Source: Microvirga sp. KLBC 81 (GTDB taxonomy: Bacteria > Pseudomonadota > Alphaproteobacteria > Rhizobiales > Beijerinckiaceae). From it: a DNA stretch of 64,000 nucleotides. Positions within the stretch are counted from its first letter, which is position 1; each line of letters opens with the position of its first letter. The stretch is taken from the NCBI RefSeq assembly GCF_003075415.1, contig NZ_QDAH01000008.1, forward strand, positions 1 through 64,000, written 5' to 3'. The translations under genes and the position numbers were made by a program. The notes under the pieces were generated by a model, which worked only from the letters and a program-made list of their open reading frames with translations, did not search any database and was not told the DNA's origin. This document shows positions 7,004 through 16,213 of the stretch, piece after piece.

Positions 7004-9517
7004 ATGTCCAAACCGTCCGCATCCCTTCTCCCAAAAATCTTCAGGGACTGGTTCAAGAGCCGAGGCTGGGAGCCTCGCGAGCATCAGCTGCAGCTTCTCG
7101 CCAAGGCCGAGGCGGGCCGCTCGGTGCTGCTCGTGGCGCCCACGGGTGCAGGCAAGACACTGGCCGGCTTCCTGCCGAGCCTCGTGGAACTGGCGGATCG
7201 GGAGCCGCGCCGCGGCACGGCCAAAGAAGGCCGGGGGCTTCACACCCTCTACATCTCGCCCTTGAAGGCACTCGCGACCGATATCGCCCGCAACCTCGAA
7301 ACACCGGTTCAGGAGATGGGGCTTCCGATCCGCATAGAGACGCGCACGGGCGATACGCCCTCTCACAAGCGCGCGCGACAGATCGAGCGGCCGCCGGACA
7401 TCCTGCTGACGACCCCGGAACAGCTGGCGCTGCTTCTCGCCCATCGCGAGGCCACGGACTTCTTCAAGGACCTGCGCCGCGTGGTGCTGGATGAGCTGCA
7501 TTCGCTCGTGACGTCGAAACGTGGTGATCTTCTCTCGCTCGGTCTGGCGCGGCTTTTGAGCTTGGCTCCGCAGGCGACGGCCGTCGGATTGTCGGCGACC
7601 GTGCGCGAGCCGGACGATCTGCGGCGCTATCTGGTGCCTCAACGCGAGGATGAGACGAGCCTCGCCGATCTCGTCGTGGTCGAAGGCGGCGCGCAGCCTG
7701 ACATCCGCATGCTCGAACTCGATGAGCGCCTGCCGCTTGCCGGCCACACGGCCTCTCTGTCGATGCCGGCGATCTACGAGTTGATCAAGCAGCACAAGAC
7801 CACGCTCGTCTTCGTCAACACGCGGCTGCAGGCGGAATACACGTTCCAGGAGCTCTGGAAGCTCAACGACGATGGCTTGGCCATCGCCCTCCATCATGGT
7901 TCGCTCGATGTCACGCAGCGCCGCCGCGTCGAGGAGGCGATGGCGGCGGGCAAGCTCAAAGCCGTCGTGTGTACCGCCACCCTCGATCTCGGCATCGACT
8001 GGGGCGATGTGGATCTCGTGGTGAATGTGGGCGCGCCGAAAGGCGCCTCGCGCATCATGCAGCGGATCGGCCGCTCCAACCACCGCATGGACGAGCCGTC
8101 GCAGGCCTATCTCGTGCCGGCCAATCGCTTCGAAATCCTGGAATGCCGCGCCGCCTTGGATGCCGTGCACGAGGCGGCGCAGGATACGCCCGATGCCCGC
8201 ATCGGCGCGCTAGACGTGCTCTGCCAGCACATTCTCGGGCGAGCCTGCGCCGATCCGTTCAAGCTCGAAGATCTCTACGAGGAAGTGCGATCCGCCGCGC
8301 CCTACGCATCGCTCTCCTGGGAGGATTTCGAGGCCTGCGTCGCGTTTGTGGCCACCGGCGGCTATGCCCTTCGCGCCTATGAGCGCTTCGCCAAGATCGT
8401 GAAGGGCAATGATGGCTTGTGGCGCGTGCGTGACGGCAAGGTGGCGCAGCAATATCGCCTGAATGTCGGCACCATCGTCGAAGCCACGATGATCAAGGTG
8501 CGGCTCGGCAAGACGTCGCGCGCGAGGCCCGGAACGGTGCTGCCGCGCGGGCGCATTCTCGGCGAGATCGAGGAATATTTCGCCGAAACGCTGACGCCCG
8601 GAGACACCTTTCTCTTCGCAGGCGAGGTGCTGCGGTTCGAAGGAATCGCGGAAGACGAGGTGCTGGTCACGCGGGCGGCCTCGGGAACGGATCCCATGAT
8701 CCCATCCTATGAGGGCGGCAAGTTTCCGCTCTCCACCTTTCTCGCGGCGCGGGTGCGCGAAATCCTCGCCGATCCCTTCGAATGGGATCGTCTGCCGCCG
8801 CAGATGACGGAATGGCTGCTGCAGCAGCGCCGCCGCTCCATCGTGCCGGGGCCCCGCGATCTTCTGGTCGAGACATTCCCGCGCGGCAATCGTTTCTACA
8901 TGACCTGTTTTCCCTTCGAGGGCCGTCTCGCGCACCAGACGCTCGGCATGCTGCTGACAAGACGCCTGGAGCGGGCGCGGCTGAAGCCTCTGGGCTTCGT
9001 GGCGAACGATTACGGCATCGCGGTCTACGCCTCGGGCGACATCGCCGCACGGGCGGCGCGGGAGCCCGGCTTCATGGACGAGCTCTTCTCCGAGGACATG
9101 CTGGGCGACGACCTGGAGGATTGGCTTGCCGAATCCTCCCTCATGAAGCGCACCTTCCGCCAATGCGCCGTGATCGCGGGCCTTATCGAGCGCCGCTTCC
9201 CAGGGGAACAGAAGACGGGACGGCAGGTCACGATCTCGACCGATCTCGTCTATGATGTCCTGCGCAAGCACGAGCCCGACCATGTGCTGCTCCGCGCCGC
9301 GCGGGCGGATGCGGCAACGGGACTCCTGGACGTGAGGCGTCTCGGCATGATGCTTCAGCGCATCCGGGGGCGAATCATCCACAAACCGCTCGACCGGGTT
9401 TCTCCTTTGAGCGTGTCCGTCATGCTGGAGATCGGCCGCGAGCGCGTCTATAGCGACAATGCGGACGAGATTCTGGCCGAGGCGGAAGCGGCGCTTCTCG
9501 ACGAGGCTTTGGCGTGA
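7004..9517 (+). CDS. Ligase-associated DNA damage response DEXH-box helicase (Lhr-like)
   Basis: 837 residues; superfamily 2 helicase. Walker A is APTGAGKT near residue 47 and the DEXH box is DELH near residue 162. SATV (motif III), FVNTRLQAE and IGRSNHR (motif VI) follow, then the Lhr-type C-terminal extension. This is the third member of the ligase-exonuclease-helicase-PdeM set. It overlaps the next gene by GTGA, so the helicase and PdeM are coupled. They sit 2.8 kb from the other pair on the opposite strand. Confidence 0.93.
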   Translation: MSKPSASLLPKIFRDWFKSRGWEPREHQLQLLAKAEAGRSVLLVAPTGAGKTLAGFLPSLVELADREPRRGTAKEGRGLHTLYISPLKALATDIARNLETPVQEMGLPIRIETRTGDTPSHKRARQIERPPDILLTTPEQLALLLAHREATDFFKDLRRVVLDELHSLVTSKRGDLLSLGLARLLSLAPQATAVGLSATVREPDDLRRYLVPQREDETSLADLVVVEGGAQPDIRMLELDERLPLAGHTASLSMPAIYELIKQHKTTLVFVNTRLQAEYTFQELWKLNDDGLAIALHHGSLDVTQRRRVEEAMAAGKLKAVVCTATLDLGIDWGDVDLVVNVGAPKGASRIMQRIGRSNHRMDEPSQAYLVPANRFEILECRAALDAVHEAAQDTPDARIGALDVLCQHILGRACADPFKLEDLYEEVRSAAPYASLSWEDFEACVAFVATGGYALRAYERFAKIVKGNDGLWRVRDGKVAQQYRLNVGTIVEATMIKVRLGKTSRARPGTVLPRGRILGEIEEYFAETLTPGDTFLFAGEVLRFEGIAEDEVLVTRAASGTDPMIPSYEGGKFPLSTFLAARVREILADPFEWDRLPPQMTEWLLQQRRRSIVPGPRDLLVETFPRGNRFYMTCFPFEGRLAHQTLGMLLTRRLERARLKPLGFVANDYGIAVYASGDIAARAAREPGFMDELFSEDMLGDDLEDWLAESSLMKRTFRQCAVIAGLIERRFPGEQKTGRQVTISTDLVYDVLRKHEPDHVLLRAARADAATGLLDVRRLGMMLQRIRGRIIHKPLDRVSPLSVSVMLEIGRERVYSDNADEILAEAEAALLDEALA

Positions 9518-10215
9518 CGGCATTGCGAAAGAACAAACAGACAACGCACGAAATCGAGCTTGCGGGGCAGCTGGCCCTCCTGGACCTGTCCGGGGGCCTC
9601 TATCTGCCCGCGCATGACGCCTTGCTCGTGGCCGATCTGCATTTCGAGAAAGGCTCCTCCTTCGCGCGACGCGGCATGATGCTGCCTCCTTATGACACGC
9701 GCGAGACCTTGAGCGCGTTGTCGGATGTGGTGTCCCGCTTTGATCCGCGTGTCGTCATCGCGCTCGGCGACAGCTTCCACGATATCGGTGGGCCCGATCG
9801 GCTGGGCGATGAGGAGCGCTCCACGCTGTCCGGCGTTCAGGCCGGCCGCGAGTGGATCTGGGTGACAGGCAATCACGACCGCATCCTGCCGGAGAGCATC
9901 GGAGGCCAGGTGGTGGAGGAGATGGCGCTCGGTTCCCTCACCCTGCGCCACGAGCCTGTCGCAGGAGAGCAGGCGGAAGTGGCAGGGCATCTGCATCCCG
10001 TCGGCAAGGTGGTGATGCGCGGACGCGCCACGCGCCGTCGCTGCTTCCTGACCGATGGCACACGCTGCGTCATGCCGGCTCTCGGCGCCTATGCGGGCGG
10101 CCTCAATGCGTGCGATGCCGCTTTCAAGCCGCTCTTCCCGAACGGCTTCACGGCGCATCTCATCGGCACGGAGCGCATCTTCGCCATCGCGAAGGCGATG
10201 CTCTGCCGCGACTGA
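9514..10215 (+). CDS. pdeM: Ligase-associated DNA damage response endonuclease PdeM
   Basis: 233 residues; calcineurin-like metallophosphoesterase. Visible metal-ligand motifs are DLHFEKG (about residue 43), ALGDSFHD, GNHD and GHLHP. The GTG start overlaps the helicase stop by 4 bp. The family assignment (TIGR04123 type) rests on these motifs and on the neighbouring helicase. Confidence 0.92.
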   Translation: MTALRKNKQTTHEIELAGQLALLDLSGGLYLPAHDALLVADLHFEKGSSFARRGMMLPPYDTRETLSALSDVVSRFDPRVVIALGDSFHDIGGPDRLGDEERSTLSGVQAGREWIWVTGNHDRILPESIGGQVVEEMALGSLTLRHEPVAGEQAEVAGHLHPVGKVVMRGRATRRRCFLTDGTRCVMPALGAYAGGLNACDAAFKPLFPNGFTAHLIGTERIFAIAKAMLCRD

Positions 10216-10219
10216 CCCG

Positions 10220-11044
10220 TCAGTCCCGCCGGAAGATCACGCTGGCGAGCCAGCCGAAGAAGATGGCGACCAGCGCGGTGGCAAGCCCGTAGAAAAGCGA
10301 CCAGTCGCGGGCGACGGAACCGATCTGCTCCTCGAAGTCTGTTTTGACCAGCTCGAAATGGGTGATCGTGCTGGCCAGGATCACCGTGTCGGCGAAGAGG
10401 GTGACTTCCACGCTGTAATCGCCGGGCGGGGCTGTTGCCGGGAGCGGGATGCTCGCCCGGAAGATATCGGCGGTCAGGAAGGTCACCCCGCGTTCGTCTT
10501 CCAGATAGAGACCTGCCTGCGCCTTGAGGCGATAGAGGGCCTCCCGGAACTGTTTGTCTGCGCCAGCTCCGCGCTCGTTCGTAAAATCCGGCGCGTTGAT
10601 GATGGCTCGAAGGCCGATCTTCTGACGCTGGCGTAATTGAACGCTCGTGATCTTCTCGATGGGCCTTGATGTGAAAACGCCCAAATAGGCAGGGGCTTGC
10701 GGAAACTTTTGCCGCTCCTGATTGATCCAGATCGGGCCCAGTCGCTCCTTCTCGCGGACGACCAGGAACTGACGTGGTCCGCGAACCGTGACGACCACGT
10801 CATAGCCCGTGGCGCGGGCGACGGTCTGTGCGTCCCGCTCAATGGCGCCGAACACGGCAATGGAGGTGCCCGTGTAGTTGGAGTTGATGAGAACACGGTG
10901 GTTCGAGAGCGACGTGATCAGGGTCTCCGCCGAGGCGGAGGCGATGGAGGCAAGCACGATCAGGAGGAGGCCAGAGCATCGGACCCAAAAGTGGATTCCA
11001 CTTTTGGGATTGATCCGATGCTTCCTCCTCTCAGGAGTCCTCAC
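10220..11044 (-). CDS. TIGR02186 family membrane-anchored protein
   Basis: 274 residues. It has an N-terminal signal peptide or anchor (hydrophobic core LLLIVLASIASASA, residues ~26-39), a periplasmic domain containing NHRVLINSNYTGTSIAVFGA, and one C-terminal transmembrane helix (YGLATALVAIFFGWLASVIF) before a short basic tail. The GTG start overlaps the TauE stop (GTGA). Families of this kind are regularly linked to TauE/SafE exporters; the function is unknown. Oddity: residues ~9-25 (HRINPKSGIHFWVRCSG) come from a dispersed palindromic repeat, so the signal-peptide n-region is repeat-derived. Confidence 0.88.
   Translation of the reverse strand: MRTPERRKHRINPKSGIHFWVRCSGLLLIVLASIASASAETLITSLSNHRVLINSNYTGTSIAVFGAIERDAQTVARATGYDVVVTVRGPRQFLVVREKERLGPIWINQERQKFPQAPAYLGVFTSRPIEKITSVQLRQRQKIGLRAIINAPDFTNERGAGADKQFREALYRLKAQAGLYLEDERGVTFLTADIFRASIPLPATAPPGDYSVEVTLFADTVILASTITHFELVKTDFEEQIGSVARDWSLFYGLATALVAIFFGWLASVIFRRD
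10973..11022. repeat. Palindromic repeat (family B, single unit) inside a signal-peptide coding region
   Basis: An inverted repeat reading AGAGCATCGGACCCAAAAGT at one end and closing with CCACTTTTGGG and GATCCGATGCT. Near-identical units occur at 15558-15609 and 34504-34553 in non-coding DNA. Here it overlaps the first ~25 codons of the TIGR02186 gene. Confidence 0.85.
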
Positions 11045-11970
11045 TGGCGCAACTCCTGTACGGTAATCGAGAACGGCTCCTGCGGCTGGAGGACGAGCTC
11101 GAGCGCAAAGCGCAGGCCCACGGCCAGCAGCAGGATGGCGAGCAGGAAGCGAAACACTTCAGCTCTCAAGTTGCGCCCCATGCGTGCCCCGAACTGGGCG
11201 CCAAAGACACCGCCGATGATGAGCAGGATCGCCAGAACCATGTCGACAGCCTGGTTCTGCACCGCATGCAGGATGAGGGCCACGAAGGTCGTGCAGACGA
11301 TCTGGAACTGGGAAGTGCCCACGACCACGTTGGTGGGAACGCGGAAGATATACAGAAGCGCCGGCACGATGATGAAGCCGCCGCCGATGCCGAGCAGGGC
11401 GCCCGCAAAGCCGATAAAGAGCGAAAGGCCGAGGATCGGAATGACGCTCACATAAAGTTTGGAGCGGTAAAAGCGCATCCGCAACGGCCAGCCGAGATAG
11501 GCGGCGTGCTCGCCCGCCTGCCGGCGCAATCGCACGGTGCCGCCCCGCCGCTTCGTCCAGAACTCCCGAATGCTCTCTTTGAGCATGAGGCTGCCGACGA
11601 CGGTAAAAAGCGTCACATAGGAAACCACGATCACGAGATCGAGCTGTCCTGCGCGCCGGGCGGCCGCAAAGAACCACACGCCGAGCGCCGAGCCGACGAA
11701 GCCTCCGGCGACCAGGATCGCGCCGAGCTTGTGATCGAGCGCATCGCGCCTGATGGCACCGAGCACGCTGGTTGTCGAGGAGGCCACGATCTGGGCCGAT
11801 TGGGTCGCCACGGCCACGGCCGGGGGGATGCCGAGAAAGATCAGGAGCGGCGTCATGAGGAACCCGCCGCCGATGCCGAAGAGGCCTGAAATGAAGCCGA
11901 CCGCCGCACCCATCCCGAGGATGAGAAGAACGCTCACAGGCATTTCAGCGATCGGCAGATAGATTTGCAA
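11041..11970 (-). CDS. TauE/SafE family sulfite or anion exporter
   Basis: 309 residues, about 8 transmembrane segments, with the duplicated family signature: GFISGLFGIGGGFLMTPLL near residue 22 and GFAGALLGIGGGFIIVPALL near residue 190. Each is followed by a Thr/Ser-Gln-containing helix (ATQSAQIV, GTSQFQIV). Members move sulfite, sulfoacetate or other small anions across the inner membrane; the substrate here is unknown. It forms a two-gene operon with the TIGR02186 protein. Confidence 0.9.
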   Translation of the reverse strand: MQIYLPIAEMPVSVLLILGMGAAVGFISGLFGIGGGFLMTPLLIFLGIPPAVAVATQSAQIVASSTTSVLGAIRRDALDHKLGAILVAGGFVGSALGVWFFAAARRAGQLDLVIVVSYVTLFTVVGSLMLKESIREFWTKRRGGTVRLRRQAGEHAAYLGWPLRMRFYRSKLYVSVIPILGLSLFIGFAGALLGIGGGFIIVPALLYIFRVPTNVVVGTSQFQIVCTTFVALILHAVQNQAVDMVLAILLIIGGVFGAQFGARMGRNLRAEVFRFLLAILLLAVGLRFALELVLQPQEPFSITVQELRQ

Positions 11971-12085
11971 TCCGGATCCCCTTGCCGGTCCCTTAAGCCG
12001 GTGCAGACACGGCGTGGTTACGATGATGCGCGGAGCGGTTTAAAGGACAAGTGCTGAACGTAAGCTGACCGCTTCCGCTCCGCCG

Positions 12086-15000
12086 TCAACTCCTGTTGCC
12101 CTGAGTTCGATCCAGAGCCGCCGTCTGGCCGTCCAAAGAAGCGGGCGCTTCGTTGGCCAGGGGATCGACGGGGCGGGGATGCCACTGCTCAAGGGAGCCC
12201 TTCACCGCCGTCAGTTCGGCAGCGCTCAGCCGTCCGGCAAGCTCGTCCCGCTTCTTGGCGGCGTCCTGGTCGCCTTGAGCGGCGGCCAGGGCGAACCACT
12301 TGTAGGCCTTGGGGAGATCCTGCTTGGCTCCGAAGCCGCGGGCGAGAAGAACGCCCATGTTGAACTGGCTATCCTTGAGGCCAGCTTCGGCGGCTTCGTT
12401 GTACCAGCGTAGAGCGGCGGCGTGATCCGGCTTGCCGTTCCAGCCGGAGGCGAGAAGCGTGGCCAGATTGTGCATGGCGCGGATGTTGCCGCCCTGGGCC
12501 GCCCGCTCGTACCACATGACGGCCTGCTTCGGATCCCGCGCGATGCCGATCCCCTTCTCCATGATCATCGCCAAGCGCTCCTGCGCCGGGGGAAACCCGG
12601 CCTGGGCGGCCCGCTCGTAGAGATGGATCGCAAGGATCATGTCCCGGGGCATGTCACGCCCCTCCGCTGCGCGGGACGCAACGGTGTAAATCGCTGTCGC
12701 ATCGCCTGCGAGCGCAGCCTGCCTGAGAACGGTCGGAACCTGGGCCGGAATTTCATGGACGGTTGCAGGATCGACCAGGAACTTCGCGGTCGCCGGCAGG
12801 GTCGGAGTTGCGGGCGCCACAAGGCTCGACGGCTGGAAGAGAGCTGTTTTGTCTGGAGAGGCGGTGATGCTGCCCGTCTGCGCGGTGTCCTCGTGCGGCT
12901 TCGCCTTGGCGAGAGGAACCGGCGTCTGCTGAGTGGGCTTCGCGGATGAGATCAGTGACAGAGGCGAGGGTGCAAGTCCGCTGGAAATGACTCCGCTGGA
13001 AATGACCTGCGCCGTTCCTGTCACCAGGATCGTGAGACCGAGGCCGAGAAGAAGCGAGCGGCGATGAGCCTCGATGCTTCTGCGGATGCGCTCGATGAGG
13101 GAGGCCGGCGTGTAGGATGGGGATTCTTCCGCGTCGATGGCTTCGATCTCGTCGGCACTCACTTCTTCTTCCGGCTGAAGCGTGAAGAAAGGCTGATCGG
13201 TTTTGTCGGCCTGCGCGGCCCGGCGCGCGGCCGCGATGAAGCCGGCGCGCACATTGCCAAGATCCGCCTCATCGAGGGCAGGCGGAGTCACCACGATCTC
13301 TGATGTTTGCGGTTTCGCGTCATCGTCCGGGCGCGCCGTCGCGACTTCTTCGATTTGGGACAGGGTGACGGCATGCAGTCGGCGGACGGCCGCTTCCAGC
13401 CGGTCTGCAGGCTGCATCTGCTCAGGGGAGGCGGGGAGGATCGCCTGAGGGATTGCACCGGATGCATGGGCGACAGCGCCTTGCCCGGGAAAGCGCGCAA
13501 CAAGCGTCTCCAAGGTATCGTGAACGGCCCGCAGGGTCTCCTGGGTCTTCTTGTCGGCGCGGCTCTGCAGAGCCTTCAGCTCCACGAAACCCTGTTTCAA
13601 CGCATCGACGTCGCTTGAGTCAGGCAGGTTCGGCTGCAAATCCTTCAGCGCGGCTTTCGCAGCACGCTCTGCGATACCGGCGGCATCGTTCTGCAGGTTG
13701 CGAAGGTGACTTGTCGTCTCTTCGAGAACCTTCTGTAGGGGCTCGTCCGATCTTTCCGCCAGGCGCTCGGCAAGGGAGGTGATCTGCCGCTCAAGCGTAT
13801 CGAGGCTTGAAGGCTTGGGAGGCGCGCGATCGAGCTTCTCGTCAATCGTGCGCAGCATCAGTTCCACCGACGCGGTGTCCGCCTGCCGGCCAACCTGACG
13901 CAGTTCCTCCTCGATCCTGTCGAAGCGCTTCATCAGCGGCTCGTGCGAAGGAGCTTCCTTCTCGGCCACGGCCTGAACCTGCCCGGACAAGCGCTCGATC
14001 ATGGCGTTAAGGGCATCGTTTTGCGCGAAGCGGTTCTCGGACAGGCTCGCCATGCGCTCGGTCAGAAGCACCAGATGATCGGTGATCGGATCGAGATTCA
14101 CGGGCTCGGGTGCAGGCCGGTTCACGAGCACCGCAAGATTGCGGCGGATGCCCTCGAGCTGCGCCGGGACGTCGTTCGCCCCCTGGGCTTCGACGGTGCG
14201 GTTCAGGGCTGCGCAGACATTTTCGAGCGAAGTCTTGAGCGCGGAGAAATCGTTGCGTCCGACCTGATGGATGCGCAGATCTGCGATCTGACGGCCGAGG
14301 GTCGTCACTTCTTCCGACAGGCGTTCGATCTGGCGAGGCTCGGCGCGCTGGGACAGATCATGACGCATGTCCACGATCTGGCTGCTGAGAAAGTCGATCA
14401 CCGTGCGGTCGATTCCGGTCTCGGCGATTCTGTCGATCTTGGCCTTGAGTTGATCGATCTCGCCGCCGATGCGCCCGTGCAGGCCATCGTTGATCTCCCC
14501 CGACAGAGCCTGGATCTGACGGTAGAGAGCCGCCGTGGACTGGGCGAGGATCAGGAGATCCCTGCTGGCGGCACCCTGGCCCATGTCCCTGACGATGTTC
14601 TTCAGAGCGTGGTCGATTTCGGCGATTTCCTCGCGCGTCGCGAGGTTGTCCATGCTCGTGCGCAGCCGCTCGATCTCGGCGCGGATTGTGCCGACGGCGG
14701 GAATCCATGTCTTGTCGGGTTCTGTCTGGCGCTCGGCGACCGCTTGGCGCTCGACCGTGTCGAGGCGGTTTTTCAAAGTGGAGAGAGCCTGCGAGAGGGC
14801 CGTGGCCATGCGGTCCTGGTGATCCGCCGAAGCGCGTGCCGTCTCGTTCAGGCGCTCCTCGGTCTGCTCGATCCAGCTTGCCATGGATTCGAGCGCGATC
14901 GCCGTGCGGGAGGCGTGGTCCTGAGCTTGGCGCTCGCTCTCCGCCGTCGCCGCTGCCATCAAGGCCTCGAAGTTTCGCTCCAGTTCGGGACGGGCGGCTT

Positions 15001-15205
15001 TCGAAGGGCGGGGCATGGCGGTGCCGGCATCCTGGCCTGCAGGCTTGCGCTCCTGGGCAGGTGAGGCGCGCCTTTCGTCCCTGGCAGCCAGAATGGCCGC
15101 TGCCCATTCCTCGAGGCTCAATCCTGCCTGGCGGGCGGCGGCTTTGGCCAGTTCACGGGCGTCAATGTCCAGATCGTCGAGGTTCGAAAGGACGTGTCGT
15201 CTCAT
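12086..15205 (-). CDS. PodJ-like polar organising protein with coiled coils and Sel1 repeats
   Basis: 1039 residues. The N-terminus (DARELAKAAARQAGLSLEEW) resembles the start of alphaproteobacterial localisation factors. Residues ~60-620 are Gln/Glu/Arg-rich coiled coil. One transmembrane helix lies near 712-732 (LLLGLGLTILVTGTAQVI). After a Pro/Thr linker, four Sel1-type repeats at ~850-1010 show the AxxG..A...L..M pattern (for example DPKQAVMWYERAAQGGN). This cytoplasmic coiled coil / TM / periplasmic Sel1 layout matches PodJ, which organises the cell pole in Caulobacter. The role here is inferred from architecture. Confidence 0.85.
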   Translation of the reverse strand: MRRHVLSNLDDLDIDARELAKAAARQAGLSLEEWAAAILAARDERRASPAQERKPAGQDAGTAMPRPSKAARPELERNFEALMAAATAESERQAQDHASRTAIALESMASWIEQTEERLNETARASADHQDRMATALSQALSTLKNRLDTVERQAVAERQTEPDKTWIPAVGTIRAEIERLRTSMDNLATREEIAEIDHALKNIVRDMGQGAASRDLLILAQSTAALYRQIQALSGEINDGLHGRIGGEIDQLKAKIDRIAETGIDRTVIDFLSSQIVDMRHDLSQRAEPRQIERLSEEVTTLGRQIADLRIHQVGRNDFSALKTSLENVCAALNRTVEAQGANDVPAQLEGIRRNLAVLVNRPAPEPVNLDPITDHLVLLTERMASLSENRFAQNDALNAMIERLSGQVQAVAEKEAPSHEPLMKRFDRIEEELRQVGRQADTASVELMLRTIDEKLDRAPPKPSSLDTLERQITSLAERLAERSDEPLQKVLEETTSHLRNLQNDAAGIAERAAKAALKDLQPNLPDSSDVDALKQGFVELKALQSRADKKTQETLRAVHDTLETLVARFPGQGAVAHASGAIPQAILPASPEQMQPADRLEAAVRRLHAVTLSQIEEVATARPDDDAKPQTSEIVVTPPALDEADLGNVRAGFIAAARRAAQADKTDQPFFTLQPEEEVSADEIEAIDAEESPSYTPASLIERIRRSIEAHRRSLLLGLGLTILVTGTAQVISSGVISSGLAPSPLSLISSAKPTQQTPVPLAKAKPHEDTAQTGSITASPDKTALFQPSSLVAPATPTLPATAKFLVDPATVHEIPAQVPTVLRQAALAGDATAIYTVASRAAEGRDMPRDMILAIHLYERAAQAGFPPAQERLAMIMEKGIGIARDPKQAVMWYERAAQGGNIRAMHNLATLLASGWNGKPDHAAALRWYNEAAEAGLKDSQFNMGVLLARGFGAKQDLPKAYKWFALAAAQGDQDAAKKRDELAGRLSAAELTAVKGSLEQWHPRPVDPLANEAPASLDGQTAALDRTQGNRS

Positions 15206-15393
15206 GGCCGCGCTCGCGGGGGATACTACGAACTCTCCCGGCCGGCGTCGGGCCCCCTACCTCTGCCAACCGTGACGGTCATGAACCCGCGATTGAAGGC
15301 GAATCACTTGGCCTTCAGGTCACCGAGCCGACGGCGCAGCTTTCGACGAACGTAGTAAAAAAGCCGTTAAGCGCTGGGGGTTAGAGCCTTTTT

Positions 15394-15417
15394 CGGTGAA
15401 GTGGCTCCGGTTCACCG
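15394..15417. repeat. Short palindrome CGGTGAA-N10-TTCACCG
   Basis: Seven-base arms, flanked by T-rich (GCCTTTTT) and A-rich (TCAAAAAA) runs, so it could act as a terminator in either direction. It resembles short dispersed palindromes of this bacterial order. Confidence 0.55.
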
Positions 15418-15473
15418 TCAAAAAATGCGGCAGCAGAGAAGAGATCTGATTCCGGGCCAAGGGAAACAGCTCT

Positions 15474-15609
15474 AGCGCATCGTGCGGACCCGAAGGGCCG
15501 CGTCAGCGAAAAGTGGCCCCGGTTTTCCGCTTTCAACGATGCGCTTTCTCTAGAAGGGAGCATCGGATCGATCCCCAAAAGTGCAGATCCACTTTTGGGT
15601 CCGATGCTC
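15474..15609. repeat. Composite dispersed repeat (family B, two units)
   Basis: Unit 1 begins AGCGCATCGTGCGGA and ends CGATGCGCT (15537-15545). Unit 2 begins GAGCATCGGATCGATCC and ends TTTTGGGTCCGATGCTC. The same two-unit order occurs at 34422-34553, and unit 2 alone at 10973-11022. Confidence 0.85.
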
Positions 15610-15653
15610 TAGCCCGGGAAGCCCCCTCCGAACGGGCAGTTTCCCCTTAGGTA

Positions 15654-15716
15654 GGTTGCAAGAAAAACCACTCCCCGTTGCTTGGGAACGGCATGTGGTT
15701 TGAAACACTTGCAACC
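15654..15716. promoter_or_regulatory. Nested inverted repeat upstream of merR
   Basis: Three nested arm pairs: GGTTGCAAG (15654) with CTTGCAACC (15708-15716), AAACCAC with GTGGTTT, and CCGTT with AACGG around a GCTTGGG loop. The right outer arm overlaps the -35 hexamer of the putative merR promoter. It could be an operator or a structured RNA. Confidence 0.55.
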
Positions 15717-15738
15717 AACATGTTGTATGTTCTATCAT
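15709..15738 (+). promoter_or_regulatory. Putative promoter of the MerR-family gene
   Basis: TTGCAA (15709-15714), an 18-bp spacer and TATCAT (15733-15738), 65 bp before the start codon in locally AT-rich sequence. Confidence 0.45.
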
Positions 15739-15802
15739 AACATTACAAATAATGGTGCTGATGCACTGGATCAAAAGAACAAACAACTGACGGGGCAATT
15801 CG

Positions 15803-16213
15803 ATGAACCAAAATGCAGCGGGTTCCAATCCTAACGAAATGGGTGAGGGCACGAAGTCTTTTACGATCGGCGATCTCGCCCGCGAATTCGGCGTGACGCT
15901 GCGCACCCTGCGCTTCTACGAGGACCGTGGCCTTCTCTCTCCCCGCCGCGACGGCACCGCCCGCATCTACGATGCCCGCGACCGTGAGCGCCTCTCCGTC
16001 ATCCTGAAGGGTAAGCAGCTCGGCTTCACCCTCACCGAGATCCGCGCCATGCTGGCCGAGGAGCGTTCAGCGAGCGGCCCGGCCATGAACCTCAGGCTCT
16101 CTCTCGATCAGGTCGAGGATCAGATCCGTCATCTCGAGCAGCAGAAGCTCGAGATCGAAGAGGCTCTCAAGGAGCTCAGGGCCCGCCGCGCCAGCTTGGC
16201 CGTCGCAGCCTGA
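15803..16213 (+). CDS. MerR family transcriptional regulator
   Basis: 136 residues. The winged helix-turn-helix (about 20-88) contains FTIGDLAREFGVTLRTLRFYEDRGLLSP, followed by a long dimerisation helix (LSLDQVEDQIRHLEQQKLEIEEAL). There is no C-terminal Cys cluster, so it is not a classical metal sensor. It lies upstream of the beta-oxidation genes on the same strand, and control of them is likely by position. The inducer is unknown, possibly an acyl-CoA. Confidence 0.9.
   Translation: MNQNAAGSNPNEMGEGTKSFTIGDLAREFGVTLRTLRFYEDRGLLSPRRDGTARIYDARDRERLSVILKGKQLGFTLTEIRAMLAEERSASGPAMNLRLSLDQVEDQIRHLEQQKLEIEEALKELRARRASLAVAA

Larger units (their letters stand above)
15206..15802. other. Long intergenic stretch rich in palindromes upstream of merR
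   Basis: No protein gene seen. It contains a CGGTGAA...TTCACCG inverted repeat (15394-15417), a composite family B repeat (15474-15609), a nested inverted repeat (15654-15716) and a probable promoter for the MerR gene. Confidence 0.7.

Noticed and set aside
7969-8382. Arg/His-rich plus-strand frames inside the helicase gene
   Set aside because: These are out-of-frame shadows of a high-GC gene whose true frame carries all helicase motifs.
15655-15906. Minus-strand frame over the merR leader
   Set aside because: It overlaps the MerR gene antisense and includes repeat sequence; there is no domain and no ribosome-binding site.
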